Shown piece by piece: positions 51,519-60,810 of a stretch of 64,000 nt of DNA. The DNA is from Prevotellaceae bacterium HUN156. Lineage in GTDB: Bacteria > Bacteroidota > Bacteroidia > Bacteroidales > Bacteroidaceae. The notes beneath the pieces were generated by a model. It worked only from the letters and a program-made list of their open reading frames with translations, was not told where the DNA came from and ran no database searches. Position 1 is the stretch's first letter. Each line of letters opens with the position of its first letter. Both the position numbers and the translations under genes were made by a program. The DNA is taken from positions 186,001 through 250,000 of the forward strand of contig FPIT01000003.1 of the NCBI GenBank assembly GCA_900119285.1, written 5' to 3'.

Positions 51519-52091
51519 TTACAAATTGTCTATGATTTTCTGAATATCGGCAAAGATACGCTCCAGCGTACCCAGTCCGTCGATATGATGGTGCAGACCT
51601 TCTTTCTGATACCATTCGATGAGAGGCTGTGTCTGCTGATGGTAAACAACGAGGCGCTTCTTGATGGTCTCTTCGTTGTCATCAGCACGTCCACTTTCCT
51701 GTCCACGCTTGATGAGACGCTTCATCAGCTCGTCCTCAGGAACGTCGAGCTCAATCATGGCAGCAATCTTGTCGCCACGCTCGTCAAGCATCTTCTTCAA
51801 TGCCTCAGCTTGAGGGATTGTACGGGGGAAACCGTCGAAGATAACACCCTTATGGGCACGACCGAAAGAGTCGTATACACTTGCCAGGATGTTTACCATC
51901 AAATCATCGGGAATCAACTGTCCGTTATCGATGAAACTCTTGGCAGTATTGCCTAACTCTGTACCTTTCTTAATCTCATTACGAAGCACATCACCAGTAG
52001 AGATGTGTTCCAAACCATAATGCTCGATGAGCAAATCACTCTGTGTGCCTTTACCTGAACCAGGGGCACCGAAAATAACAATGTTCTTCAT
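51519..52091 (-). CDS. adk: Adenylate kinase
   Basis: 190 residues from the ATG at 52091 (MKNIVIFGAPGSGKGTQ), where the P-loop falls at the family position. The frame is open back to 52223 next to the hpt stop, but the extra 44 residues (MRFIKLPHLPSS onward) show no conserved features, so I treat the 128-bp gap as intergenic. This is a short-lid type without zinc Cys residues (RGQESGRADDNEETIKKRL). Interconverts AMP, ADP and ATP. Confidence 0.96.
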   Translation of the reverse strand: MKNIVIFGAPGSGKGTQSDLLIEHYGLEHISTGDVLRNEIKKGTELGNTAKSFIDNGQLIPDDLMVNILASVYDSFGRAHKGVIFDGFPRTIPQAEALKKMLDERGDKIAAMIELDVPEDELMKRLIKRGQESGRADDNEETIKKRLVVYHQQTQPLIEWYQKEGLHHHIDGLGTLERIFADIQKIIDNL

Positions 52092-52219
52092 TTGAACTCT
52101 TTTTTCTTGTTTATCCTGTTTAATTCGTGTCTCCTTACCTTTATACCACAAGTCAGTCATGAGGTCACTCTTGCGAGCCTCTACATTGCTGCTGGGCAGA
52201 TGGGGAAGTTTTATGAATC

Positions 52220-52759
52220 TCATTCTTCTACTAAAGTATAGATTTCTTTCAAGTTGCGACCTTGCTGGTCGTAGTCTAAACCGTAACCCAAGATGAATTC
52301 ATTGGGGATAGAGAAGGCAGAATACTTAATATCAAGTGGCTCCTTAAGTTTGTCGGGCTTGACAAACAATGTGCAGATATCGATAGAGGCTGGATTGCGA
52401 GTGCCTAATGTGGCTATCATCTGCTTCATCGTGCAACCAGTGTCTACAATGTCTTCTACAATGATAACATGACGACCAGCCAAATCTTCATTGATACCAA
52501 TAACCTCATGAACTTTTCCTGTTGACATCAAGCCCTGATAAGATGCCAGCTTTACAAAGGAAATCTCACTGGGAATAGTGATTTCACGCATCAAGTCGGC
52601 AGCGAAAATGAACGCTCCATTCAATACGGCAAGGAACAAGGGATTCTTGTCAGCCATATCCTCATTGATGCGTGCTGCCAGCTTCTTGATTCTCTCTTTG
52701 ATCTCACTTTCAGGAATGAACGTTTTGAACGTTTTGTCCTTGATTTTAACTGTACTCAT
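52220..52759 (-). CDS. hpt: Hypoxanthine phosphoribosyltransferase
   Basis: 179 residues from the ATG at 52759; the upstream start at 52816 would sit beyond the -7 boxes. Type I PRTase: AVLNGAFIFAADLMREI loop and the PRPP motif IIVEDIVDTGCTM. Salvages hypoxanthine (and guanine) to nucleotides. First gene of the run hpt-adk-obgE-pgeF-M23. Confidence 0.94.
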   Translation of the reverse strand: MSTVKIKDKTFKTFIPESEIKERIKKLAARINEDMADKNPLFLAVLNGAFIFAADLMREITIPSEISFVKLASYQGLMSTGKVHEVIGINEDLAGRHVIIVEDIVDTGCTMKQMIATLGTRNPASIDICTLFVKPDKLKEPLDIKYSAFSIPNEFILGYGLDYDQQGRNLKEIYTLVEE

Positions 52760-52783
52760 TTGTGAAAAGTATGAATTTTGGTA

Positions 52784-52842
52784 CAAAATTACAATTTTTT
52801 TTGCAAAGATAGGCATGGATTAGTATATTTTTCGTATTTTTG
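52784..52842. promoter_or_regulatory. Divergent promoters, hpt / nnrDE
   Basis: Two minus-strand candidates for hpt, TAATTTTG (52784-52791) and TATCTTTG (52804-52811), and one plus-strand TATTTTTG (52835-52842) ending 7 nt before the nnrDE ATG. Confidence 0.65.
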
Positions 52843-52849
52843 CATCGTA

Positions 52850-54364
52850 ATGAAGATTTTTACGAGTGCTCAAATAAAAGAGCTTGATAAGTTCACCATT
52901 GAGAACGAACCCATTTCGAGTCTCAATCTAATGGAACGCGCCGCCCAAACGATGACGCGGGCTATTACTGAGGTATGGAGCGTTACTACTCCAGTAGTTG
53001 TCTTTGCAGGTCCAGGTAATAATGGTGGAGATGCTCTGGCTATAGCACGCATGATGGCAGAACAAGGCTATCAGGTATCTGTATATCTGTTTAATATCAG
53101 TGGCTATCTCTCTTCTGATTGTGCCGCCAACAAAAAACAGATAGAAGAAAACAAGCGCATCCAAAAGTTTGTTGAGGTTACTCAGGAGTTTGATCCACCA
53201 CAGTTGGAAGAAAATATGCTGGTTATTGATGGTTTGTTTGGTTCTGGTCTGAACAAGCCTCTTGCTGGCGGTTTTTCTTCTTTGGTAAAATACATCAACG
53301 CCTCTCAAGCTAAAGTTGTCAGCATTGATTTGCCTTCTGGTCTGATGGCTGAAGACAATACCTATAATGTCAGATCCAATATCATTCGTGCTCACATGAC
53401 GTTGACATTGCAGCAACCAAAGCTGTCGTTCCTTTTTGCTGAGAATCAGCAGTTTATCGGACAGCTGCGTGTGCTGGATATTCGTCTCAGTCAAGAGGGC
53501 ATCCAGAAAATAGAGGCACCATATTCTATCATAGAAGAGAACGATATAAGAAGTTGTCTACACAAGCGTAATCCGTTTGCCCATAAAGGCGAAATGGGTA
53601 ATGCACTGCTTATTGCTGGCAGCTATTGTATGGCAGGAGCTGCTATCCTGGCAGCAAGAGCATGTCTGCGTTCTGGTGTAGGCAAACTAACTATCAATTC
53701 TCCCAAGCGTAACATTCCTATTATCCAACAGGCAGTGCCAGAGGCTGTAATTAATAAAGGCTCTGAGGAAACCATCTTTGCGGAGGCTGTGGATACGGAA
53801 GAATACAATGCACTGGGCATCGGACCTGGCATGGGGCAAAGCGAGCAGACTGCTATTGCTCTCATTGCGCAGTTGAGAAGGACGCAATGTCCGATTGTAG
53901 CAGATGCTGATGCTCTGAATATATTGGCAAACCATCGTGCTTGGCTGCAACAACTGCCCAAGGGTATTATCCTGACTCCTCATCCTAAAGAACTTGACAG
54001 ACTGGAAGGACATTCGGCTGATAGCTATGAGAGATTGACAAAGGCATGTGGCCTGGCAGAGCGCTTACAAGGTATTGTTATCGTAAAGGGCCACTATACT
54101 GCTATCTGTATGGCCGATGGTCATGTGATGTTTAATCCCACGGGCAATGCGGGAATGGCTACTGCAGGAAGTGGCGATGTACTAACAGGTATTATTACTG
54201 GTCTGCTGGCTCAAGGATATCAACCCAAGGAAGCTTGTATGGTGGGTGTCTATCTGCATGGACTGGCTGGTGACCTTGCTGCTGCTGATATGGGAGAAGA
54301 GAGCCTGTTGGCAAGCGATATCATTCGCTATCTGCCAAGAGCATTCAAGCGACTGAAAGACTAA
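52850..54364 (+). CDS. nnrDE: Bifunctional NAD(P)H-hydrate epimerase / ADP-dependent dehydratase
   Basis: 504 residues from the ATG at 52850; the 24-residue upstream extension overlaps the promoter. Epimerase half (about 1-215) with FAGPGNNGGDALAIARMM and VIDGLFGSGLNKPL; dehydratase half (about 235-504) of ribokinase fold with HKGEMGNALLIAGS, GPGMG and GNAGMATAGSGDVLTGII containing the catalytic Asp. Repairs damaged NAD(P)H hydrates. Almost leaderless promoter. Confidence 0.96.
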   Translation: MKIFTSAQIKELDKFTIENEPISSLNLMERAAQTMTRAITEVWSVTTPVVVFAGPGNNGGDALAIARMMAEQGYQVSVYLFNISGYLSSDCAANKKQIEENKRIQKFVEVTQEFDPPQLEENMLVIDGLFGSGLNKPLAGGFSSLVKYINASQAKVVSIDLPSGLMAEDNTYNVRSNIIRAHMTLTLQQPKLSFLFAENQQFIGQLRVLDIRLSQEGIQKIEAPYSIIEENDIRSCLHKRNPFAHKGEMGNALLIAGSYCMAGAAILAARACLRSGVGKLTINSPKRNIPIIQQAVPEAVINKGSEETIFAEAVDTEEYNALGIGPGMGQSEQTAIALIAQLRRTQCPIVADADALNILANHRAWLQQLPKGIILTPHPKELDRLEGHSADSYERLTKACGLAERLQGIVIVKGHYTAICMADGHVMFNPTGNAGMATAGSGDVLTGIITGLLAQGYQPKEACMVGVYLHGLAGDLAAADMGEESLLASDIIRYLPRAFKRLKD

Positions 54365-54377
54365 AACTGATAGATAT

Positions 54378-55439
54378 ATGAAGAAATTACTACTTGCAGC
54401 CATGTGCTTATGGAGCGCTATAGCAATGGCACAACCGCAGACAACGCCGATGACGGCTGGACGTACTGCTGACGGTATCATCTACTATCTTCCAAAGACA
54501 GCCATTGAGTTTAATCTGCTTATTGAAAGGAAAACATATACTCCGGGTGAGTTTGCTAAATATGCAGAGAAATATCTTCGTTTAAAGGGCGTTAATTTAG
54601 AGGAGGAAGTTACTTATAGCATTGTCAACTACGGATTGACTCAGATTGGTGTGCGAGATACTTCTAAGTGTTTTGCAGTAAAACTAAAGGGTGGTAAATG
54701 TGAGACTGCAGAGATTAAACTGAACGATGAAGGCGTATTGCAGGCGGTTAATGCTGAGCCTGTAAAGCCAAAGGTTCATGTGCCTTTCAAACCAGCACCA
54801 CCTGTCAAGCAGCCCAACCCACGACATTATCTGAATGCAGAGGTACTGTCTGCAGGTAGTACGGCAAAGATGGCAGAACTGACCGTTAATCAGATTATTG
54901 AACTGCAAGAGCATCGTCAGCAACTAATTACTGGCGAGGCAGAGGATATGCCTCAGGATGAACAGCAGCTGCAGCTCATGATTGACGAGATAGACAAGCA
55001 GTGCGATTTACTTATGTCGCTGTTTACGGGTACTATCACTCGTGATACCATAGAACATACACTTGTTGTTTGTCCCGAAAAGGAAGTAGAACGTCAGGTT
55101 ATCTTCCGTTTGTCAAAGACGCTGGGACTTGTTGATAAGGATGATCTCTCGGGCGTACCTTATTATATGACTATAGAGGATATGCATGGTACTAATATGC
55201 AGCAGTATGATATTCCTGATAATAAGAAAGAGGGCGGATTCTATGTCAATGTGCCTAGCCGTATCAAGATTACGCTGCACCGCGACAATCACTTCTTAGG
55301 TTCCTTTGATTTGTATGCTGCCCAGTTTGGTTTTGTGGAGTTGCGTAGTGGTTCACTCTTTAAGCGCTATGTTACTCACATGACACTGAATCCGGTAACA
55401 GGTTCTGTAGACAAGATTTATGCGGATATGACGAAATAA
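54378..55439 (+). CDS. DUF4831 family protein, secreted
   Basis: 353 residues with a signal peptide (about 1-18, AMAQP). The N-terminal region GIIYYLPKTAIEFNLLIERKTYTPGEFAKYAEKYL is characteristic of DUF4831, found in Bacteroidota. The protein is probably periplasmic; no catalytic motif is apparent and the function is unknown. It begins 13 bp after nnrDE and ends before a strong terminator. Confidence 0.85.
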   Translation: MKKLLLAAMCLWSAIAMAQPQTTPMTAGRTADGIIYYLPKTAIEFNLLIERKTYTPGEFAKYAEKYLRLKGVNLEEEVTYSIVNYGLTQIGVRDTSKCFAVKLKGGKCETAEIKLNDEGVLQAVNAEPVKPKVHVPFKPAPPVKQPNPRHYLNAEVLSAGSTAKMAELTVNQIIELQEHRQQLITGEAEDMPQDEQQLQLMIDEIDKQCDLLMSLFTGTITRDTIEHTLVVCPEKEVERQVIFRLSKTLGLVDKDDLSGVPYYMTIEDMHGTNMQQYDIPDNKKEGGFYVNVPSRIKITLHRDNHFLGSFDLYAAQFGFVELRSGSLFKRYVTHMTLNPVTGSVDKIYADMTK

Positions 55440-55500
55440 AAATGTTATGACGTTATATCGTAATATCGAAATGTCGTTATAACGCCAAGAGATTAAAAAA

Positions 55501-55530
55501 AGGCTTTCCAATGCGGAAAGCCTTTTTTAA
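55501..55530. terminator. Bidirectional terminator between the DUF4831 gene and fba
   Basis: AGGCTTTCC / GGAAAGCCT stem with a 5-nt loop, A tract before and T tract after. Confidence 0.92.
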
Positions 55531-55548
55531 TTGATTGTCTCTTATATA

Positions 55549-56547
55549 TTACTGAGCCAACTTACCATCAGAACCGAGTACGTTCACAATCTTGTGGATG
55601 TACATCTTCTTCATGTTCTCACGAGCGGGCTTCAGATACTGACGAGGATCGAAGTCTCCAGGATGCTCAGCGAGGTGCTGACGGATAGCAGCAGTCATAG
55701 CCAGACGAGAGTCAGAGTCGATGTTAATCTTGCAAACAGCGCTCTTAGAAGCCTGACGCAGCTGATCCTCAGGAATACCGATAGCAGCCTCGAGCTTGCC
55801 GCCGAACTTGTTGATAGTGTTTACCTCGTCCATAGGAACTGAAGAAGAACCGTGGAGCACGATGGGGAATCCGGGGAGCTTCTTCTCAATCTCAGCGAGG
55901 ATGTCGAATGCCAAGGGGGGTGGAACGAGTACACCGTTCACGAGTGTGCACTGCTCAGGAGTGAACTTGTGTGCACCGTGAGAAGTACCGATAGAGATAG
56001 CCAGAGAGTCACAACCAGTGCGTGTAGCGAAGTCGATAACCTCCTCAGGCTTTGTGTAGTGAGACTCAGCAGCTGAAACCTCGTCCTCAACACCAGCGAG
56101 AACACCGAGCTCAGCCTCAACAGTTACGTCAAACTGATGAGCGTAGTCAACAACCTTCTTAGCCAGCGCAACGTTCTCCTCGTAGGGGAGGTGAGAACCG
56201 TCGATCATTACTGAAGAGAAGCCCATGTCGATACAATCCTTACAGAGCTCGAAAGTGTCACCGTGGTCGAGGTGCAGAACGATCTCAGGATGCTCACAAC
56301 CAAGCTCCTTAGCGTAAGCTACAGCACCCTCAGCCATGTAGCGCAGGATAGTAGCGTTAGCGTAGTTACGAGCGCCCTTAGAAACCTGCATGATAACTGG
56401 AGACTTTGTCTCAACGGCAGCCTGTACGATAGCCTGCATCTGCTCCATAGTGTTGAAGTTGAAAGCGGGGATAGCATAGCCACCGGCTACTGCTCTCTTA
56501 AACATCTCGCGAGTATTCACGAGACCCAAATCCTTGTAATTTACCAT
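55549..56547 (-). CDS. fba: Class II fructose-1,6-bisphosphate aldolase
   Basis: 332-residue zinc aldolase of glycolysis and gluconeogenesis. HLDHGDTFELCKDCI holds the catalytic Asp and zinc His; the SVMIDGSHLPYEENVA, AELG and GTSHGAHKF segments follow. Codon use is markedly biased toward a few codons, as expected for a highly expressed gene. Single-gene unit with a TAACTTTG box at 56589-56596. Confidence 0.96.
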   Translation of the reverse strand: MVNYKDLGLVNTREMFKRAVAGGYAIPAFNFNTMEQMQAIVQAAVETKSPVIMQVSKGARNYANATILRYMAEGAVAYAKELGCEHPEIVLHLDHGDTFELCKDCIDMGFSSVMIDGSHLPYEENVALAKKVVDYAHQFDVTVEAELGVLAGVEDEVSAAESHYTKPEEVIDFATRTGCDSLAISIGTSHGAHKFTPEQCTLVNGVLVPPPLAFDILAEIEKKLPGFPIVLHGSSSVPMDEVNTINKFGGKLEAAIGIPEDQLRQASKSAVCKINIDSDSRLAMTAAIRQHLAEHPGDFDPRQYLKPARENMKKMYIHKIVNVLGSDGKLAQ

Positions 56548-56927
56548 AATTTTGTATTTGTATTATAAGTTGGAAAATTTTCTGTGCGCAAAGTTAGCAA
56601 TTATTTTTGGAATATGAGAAAGAATAACTAATGGATTGCGTGGTTTTTTACGGATTTTTTATATTTCTGTATTATCCATGTAATCCGTTAGTGCAAAATG
56701 CAAAGTGAGCGTTGCAATATTACTTCTCTTTTTACCCAAATGCCTGTATAGCACGATAATAATCGTTTGATAATGTTCAATTCGGAAGTGAAAAGAAGAT
56801 GTTTTTCTTTTGCACTTCCCTCGTTTTTTAGTAACTTTGCGACAAAAGTCGCGAACTTACTGGCACTCGGCATAAAAAAGAATAAAATTCTTTTGCCTTG
56901 CTCTCGTTTTTTAGTAACTTTGCACTC
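56548..56927. other. 380-bp divergent promoter region with a duplicated promoter
   Basis: The minus-strand TAACTTTG at 56589-56596 serves fba. On the plus side a promoter-like segment occurs twice (see the separate entry). The stretch 56600-56800 is AT-rich, and I see nothing further in it. Confidence 0.75.
56804..56923 (+). promoter_or_regulatory. Tandemly duplicated promoter upstream of the YqiA-type fusion gene
   Basis: CTCGTTTTTTAGTAACTTTGC plus or minus one flanking base occurs perfectly at 56820-56840 and 56903-56923, 83 bp apart, and each copy is preceded by TTCTTTTGC at the same distance. Each copy thus contains a TTTTG-type -33 region and a TAACTTTG -7 box (56832-56839, 56915-56922). 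The proximal box ends 5 nt before the ATG. Confidence 0.8.
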
Positions 56928-57908
56928 ATGATTACAGAAAATCCATACGTCAAGCAGTTTCCAGACCTGATGGCTGGTAAGGTGGTGTTGTATTGTCACG
57001 GCTTTGCTAGCAGCGGACTGTCTGGTACTGTAGCACGACTGCGGGAGGTGATGCCTCAGGCAAAGGTGGTAGCGCCAGATATTCCCGTTCATCCAGCCGA
57101 AGCTATAGAAATGTTGCAAGATATCTGTCAACAAGAGCATCCAGACCTTATTATTGGTACATCGATGGGAGGTATGTATGCAGAGCAGTTGTATGGCTAT
57201 CATCGCATCTGCGTGAATCCTGCTATGGAAATGGGAGAGACGATGAAAGCCCACGGAATGACAGGTACTCAGCAGTTTCAGAATCCTCGTCAGGATGGAG
57301 TTCAGGAATTCTATGTTGATAAAGCACTTGTAAAAGAGTATAAGGAACAGTCAGAGCAGCGATTCTCTAAAGTTAACGCTGAGGAGCAGCGTTTGGTTTA
57401 TGGTCTTTTTGGTGATGAAGACACAACAGTGGATACTTATGATATGTTCCATGAGGTATATCCTCAGGCGTTTCATTTTCATGGTGAACACCGCATGAAC
57501 GACAAGAGTTTCATGCAGAGTGTAGTGCCTGTTATCCGATGGATTGACGACTATCAGGAAAAACATGAGCGCCCTATTATATATATAGGAATAGAAAGCC
57601 TGATGAATAGGGAGCAGCAGCCTGCTTCATCAGCGCAGAAAGCTATACGCCAGTTTATTGAACACTATCAGGTATATTTTGTTGCTGAGGATGAAACTAT
57701 AGCAAAGCCTTGGTTGGAAGAATATATAGGTGTTCCAGCTTGGCGCCATCTTGTCGTAACTTGGCGTCGCGACTTGCTTTACGGTGACTATCTGATAAGT
57801 AGCCAAAAAGAAGGCGACACAATGGCTACTCTGATAGAATATGGTAGTGATACGTTTAAAACGTGGGAGGATATCATAGAATACTTCTCTCGATTAGGAG
57901 GACAATAA
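56928..57908 (+). CDS. YqiA/YcfP-type esterase fused to a degenerate HAD (5'-deoxynucleotidase-like) domain
   Basis: 326 residues from the ATG at 56928; an upstream frame start at 56898 overlaps the -7 box. Residues about 15-205 form a YqiA-type alpha/beta hydrolase (VVLYCHGFASSG; nucleophile S79 in GTSMGG; GDEDTTV; histidine near 188). Residues about 215-326 resemble the 5'(3')-deoxyribonucleotidase HAD group (WLEEYIG, DLLYGDYLI, LIEYGSDTFKTWEDIIEYF), but the expected nucleophile motif DxD is IGIES and the acidic motif DD is SS, so this half should be catalytically dead. Spaced 12 bp from the regulator gene. Confidence 0.8.
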   Translation: MITENPYVKQFPDLMAGKVVLYCHGFASSGLSGTVARLREVMPQAKVVAPDIPVHPAEAIEMLQDICQQEHPDLIIGTSMGGMYAEQLYGYHRICVNPAMEMGETMKAHGMTGTQQFQNPRQDGVQEFYVDKALVKEYKEQSEQRFSKVNAEEQRLVYGLFGDEDTTVDTYDMFHEVYPQAFHFHGEHRMNDKSFMQSVVPVIRWIDDYQEKHERPIIYIGIESLMNREQQPASSAQKAIRQFIEHYQVYFVAEDETIAKPWLEEYIGVPAWRHLVVTWRRDLLYGDYLISSQKEGDTMATLIEYGSDTFKTWEDIIEYFSRLGGQ

Positions 57909-57920
57909 AAGGTTGTGACT

Positions 57921-60671
57921 ATGAAAAGATACTCATCATTCCTCATTGGTATCCTGTGGACTCTCTTCTGTCTTACGGTCTCAGCACAGAGTGTTGAAGA
58001 CTTTACCTATCAGCACCTAGGACAGAAGGAAGGCCTAAGTAGTCAGCGCATCTTCTCTCTACAGCAGACTTTGGATGGTGCCATTTGGTGGTCGGCAAAG
58101 AATAGTGTGGAGCGCTATAATGGAGTATCCGTAAAGCACTACCAACTGGGGAAGGCATCAGCTGTTAGCATCTTGGCAGGTAGAACCATCAAATTGTCTT
58201 CCTCATTAACCCGACAGGAGATACAGAATCTGTTGGCTTTTGACAATAAAGGATATGTCTATCGTTATGATGCCCGAAGCGATACATTTGTTGAAATCGC
58301 AAATGCAAACGCTCTGATAAAGGGTGATGTTCAGTTGAACGACATTCTGCAAACAGATAAAGGTCTATGGTTAGCAACTGACAAGGGAGTATATTTCCTT
58401 TTCAATAACACCGCCATCTCTGTGGTGAAAGAGGCTAATGCATGTTGCATAGTCAAGACAAACAAGCACTTGCTTTTCTGTACAAAAGAGGGAGTGTTGC
58501 AATATAATGGAGGTATCCATTCTGTGCCCAAGTCCCATATTCGCATGCAAAACATCCTGCCTTACCATATTGAGAGTGGCTTTTATGATGCTTTATATAA
58601 TAAGGTGTGGCTTGGAGGATATACTGCAGGCCTCCGTGTTCTGTCTTTCGATGGAGCAGGACGTATGACAAAGAGCGACTATGTATCGCCAGAGGAAGGA
58701 GTAGACATCATGCACAATCCTGTGCGCAGTATCTGTGCTTATGATAGTAAGACTCTGTTGGTAGGTATCGATGGTTTTGGTGTTCATATTGTCAGCAGAC
58801 AGCCTTCTTCAACAGGAAAATATTCATGGAAACCTCTCTTTGATGCTAATGAGGGCGCACATGGAGTACTTCATGGTAATGGTATCTATGCTCTGCTTCG
58901 TGATGCCTGGGGCAACATCATTGTAGGTTCTTATTCTGGCGGTATAGATATTGCACGCCCGGTAGGCAGTACACCTGCCATCTTCCAGCATATTCGTGAT
59001 AATCAGCAGTCTCTGTTGAACGACCGCGTTAACTGTGTTGACCAATTAGCAAATGGGGTGTTGGTGATGGGTACCGATAATGGTGTCAGCCTGCACAATC
59101 CTTTTACCCGACAGTGGAAACACACCTGCTATGGTACGGTAGTGATAGATCTCTGCAAGACTCCTGACGGAAAGATACTGGCAGCTACTTACGGAAAGGG
59201 TGTATATGAAATCACTCCAGATGGCAATGCTCGTCAACTATATACTGTCGGCAATGGCGTTCTTCAGGATGACCATGTATATAAACTGATGTATGACAAG
59301 CAGGGCGATTTGTGGATGGGATGCCTTGATGGTCTTTTAGTACAGAAGACAGCCAGTGGTTTCCGTTATCATCAGGTTCATTATATCAATGACATGCTGC
59401 AACTGCCCAATGGAAATATTGCTGTTGGTACAGCTTATGGTGTGCAACTGGTATCTCCCATTACGGGTAAGATTACAGAACTGACCTACGAAGCCGGTAA
59501 CAAGAATGATGTGAACAAATTTGCACAATGCCTGTTCCTTAATAACGGTAATGAACTGTGGATAGGAACAGACGGCGGTGGTATCTATATCTATCACTTC
59601 GATACGAGAAAGTGTACACAGTTGACTAAGGCTGATGGTCTTCCTTCTAATTGTATCAGTAGCATCATTAAGGATGTACGAAATCGTATTATGATAGCTA
59701 CGGAAGAGGGTCTTTCGTTTATTGATCCCAGTAATCCCACCAAGGTTGTCAATGTGAATTTCTGCTATGGAGTAGAAAGAGAGTACAGCCGAGGAGCTGT
59801 TGTAAAGATGCATAACAACCACATTCTTTATGGTAGCACTACTGGTGCTCTCATTGTCAATCCGGAGAATGTGCAGGCCATTAACTATACTGCCAAATTA
59901 CGTATCTTAGGTACCAATGGTGATGAGTTGCATTTAAGTTATAGCGAACGTACTTTTGACTTGAACTTTGAGTGTATCAATCTGCGCAATCAGTTTGATA
60001 TTGTCTATCAGTATAAAGTAGGTGATGGTGAGTGGAGTCTGCCCATCAGTCAGCAGAGTATCCGTTTTACTAATCTTGAAGCTGGTACGCACGACTTGCA
60101 TCTGCGTAGCATCAGTCGTACTTGCGGTGAGGTGCTTGATGAAGTGCAGTTGAAACTCATCATTGATCAGCCTTGGTGGTATTCTTGGTGGATGTGGATG
60201 ATCTATATCGGTCTAATAGTACTGGCCTTCTATGGCGCTTGGCGCATTTATCAGTTGCATACCAAGTATATGCGTCTGGTGGTGAGCAATCCAAGTCTTA
60301 GCGTGGACGTTGTTCATGATGATAAGAAAAAGTCCGATTCCATCGAGGCTGATAGTGAAGAAAGCTCCGAATTCATCGGGAAAGTTACCTCTCTGGTTGC
60401 CGATCATCTTTCAGAGAGTGACTTTAACATTGATCGTCTGTGTCGTGAGATGGCAATGAGCCGCACCTTATTCTATATTAAGCTGAAGTCCTTTACGGGT
60501 AAATCACCACAAGACTTCATCCGTATTATCCGTCTGGAGCGTGCTGCAGCGTTGTTGCGCAGTGGTCGCTCGGTAAGTGAGACAGCGGTGATGGCTGGCT
60601 TTGACAATGCTAAGTATTTTAGCACAGTATTCAAGAAATACTTCGGAGTGTCGCCATCAAAATACGTATAA
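57921..60671 (+). CDS. Membrane-spanning AraC regulator with propeller sensor, no kinase
   Basis: 916 residues from the ATG at 57921 (a GTG two codons earlier is possible). Signal peptide, then two-component-type beta-propeller repeats (Reg_prop, about 30-660, with repeated DxxGxLWxGT-like strands), a Y_Y_Y domain (about 665-750), one membrane segment (about 758-778), a 36-residue acidic linker and an AraC helix-turn-helix (about 815-916, ending FGVSPSKYV). It looks like a hybrid two-component regulator with the His kinase, phospho-acceptor and receiver domains all missing. It probably senses beta-glucan oligosaccharides in the periplasm and drives the GH5-GH5-GH94 genes that follow. Confidence 0.9.
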   Translation: MKRYSSFLIGILWTLFCLTVSAQSVEDFTYQHLGQKEGLSSQRIFSLQQTLDGAIWWSAKNSVERYNGVSVKHYQLGKASAVSILAGRTIKLSSSLTRQEIQNLLAFDNKGYVYRYDARSDTFVEIANANALIKGDVQLNDILQTDKGLWLATDKGVYFLFNNTAISVVKEANACCIVKTNKHLLFCTKEGVLQYNGGIHSVPKSHIRMQNILPYHIESGFYDALYNKVWLGGYTAGLRVLSFDGAGRMTKSDYVSPEEGVDIMHNPVRSICAYDSKTLLVGIDGFGVHIVSRQPSSTGKYSWKPLFDANEGAHGVLHGNGIYALLRDAWGNIIVGSYSGGIDIARPVGSTPAIFQHIRDNQQSLLNDRVNCVDQLANGVLVMGTDNGVSLHNPFTRQWKHTCYGTVVIDLCKTPDGKILAATYGKGVYEITPDGNARQLYTVGNGVLQDDHVYKLMYDKQGDLWMGCLDGLLVQKTASGFRYHQVHYINDMLQLPNGNIAVGTAYGVQLVSPITGKITELTYEAGNKNDVNKFAQCLFLNNGNELWIGTDGGGIYIYHFDTRKCTQLTKADGLPSNCISSIIKDVRNRIMIATEEGLSFIDPSNPTKVVNVNFCYGVEREYSRGAVVKMHNNHILYGSTTGALIVNPENVQAINYTAKLRILGTNGDELHLSYSERTFDLNFECINLRNQFDIVYQYKVGDGEWSLPISQQSIRFTNLEAGTHDLHLRSISRTCGEVLDEVQLKLIIDQPWWYSWWMWMIYIGLIVLAFYGAWRIYQLHTKYMRLVVSNPSLSVDVVHDDKKKSDSIEADSEESSEFIGKVTSLVADHLSESDFNIDRLCREMAMSRTLFYIKLKSFTGKSPQDFIRIIRLERAAALLRSGRSVSETAVMAGFDNAKYFSTVFKKYFGVSPSKYV

Positions 60672-60697
60672 TAGAGGGTATAAAATCTATCAAAAAG

Positions 60698-60738
60698 GGG
60701 TTTCAAAACTGACAGTTGAGAGTTTTGAAACCCTTTTT
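60698..60738 (+). terminator. Terminator after the regulator gene
   Basis: 13-bp perfect stem GGGTTTCAAAACT / AGTTTTGAAACCC, 10-nt loop, then TTTTT. It separates the regulator from the GH genes. Confidence 0.92.
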
Positions 60739-60773
60739 GTTTACCTTCAAACCTCCTTTTATATGAATATAAA

Positions 60774-60781
60774 TACCTTTG
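60774..60781 (+). promoter_or_regulatory. -7 box of the GH5 operon (TACCTTTG)
   Basis: TACCTTTG 29 nt before the first GH5 ATG, right after the terminator, so the glucanase genes have their own promoter, presumably the target of the upstream regulator. Confidence 0.65.
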
Positions 60782-60810
60782 TGCATCAAAACAACAACAA
60801 TAGCCTAATA

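Noticed and set aside
52092..52223. 44-residue N-terminal extension of adenylate kinase
   Set aside because: The P-loop should be at the N-terminus as from the ATG at 52091; the extension has no family similarity.
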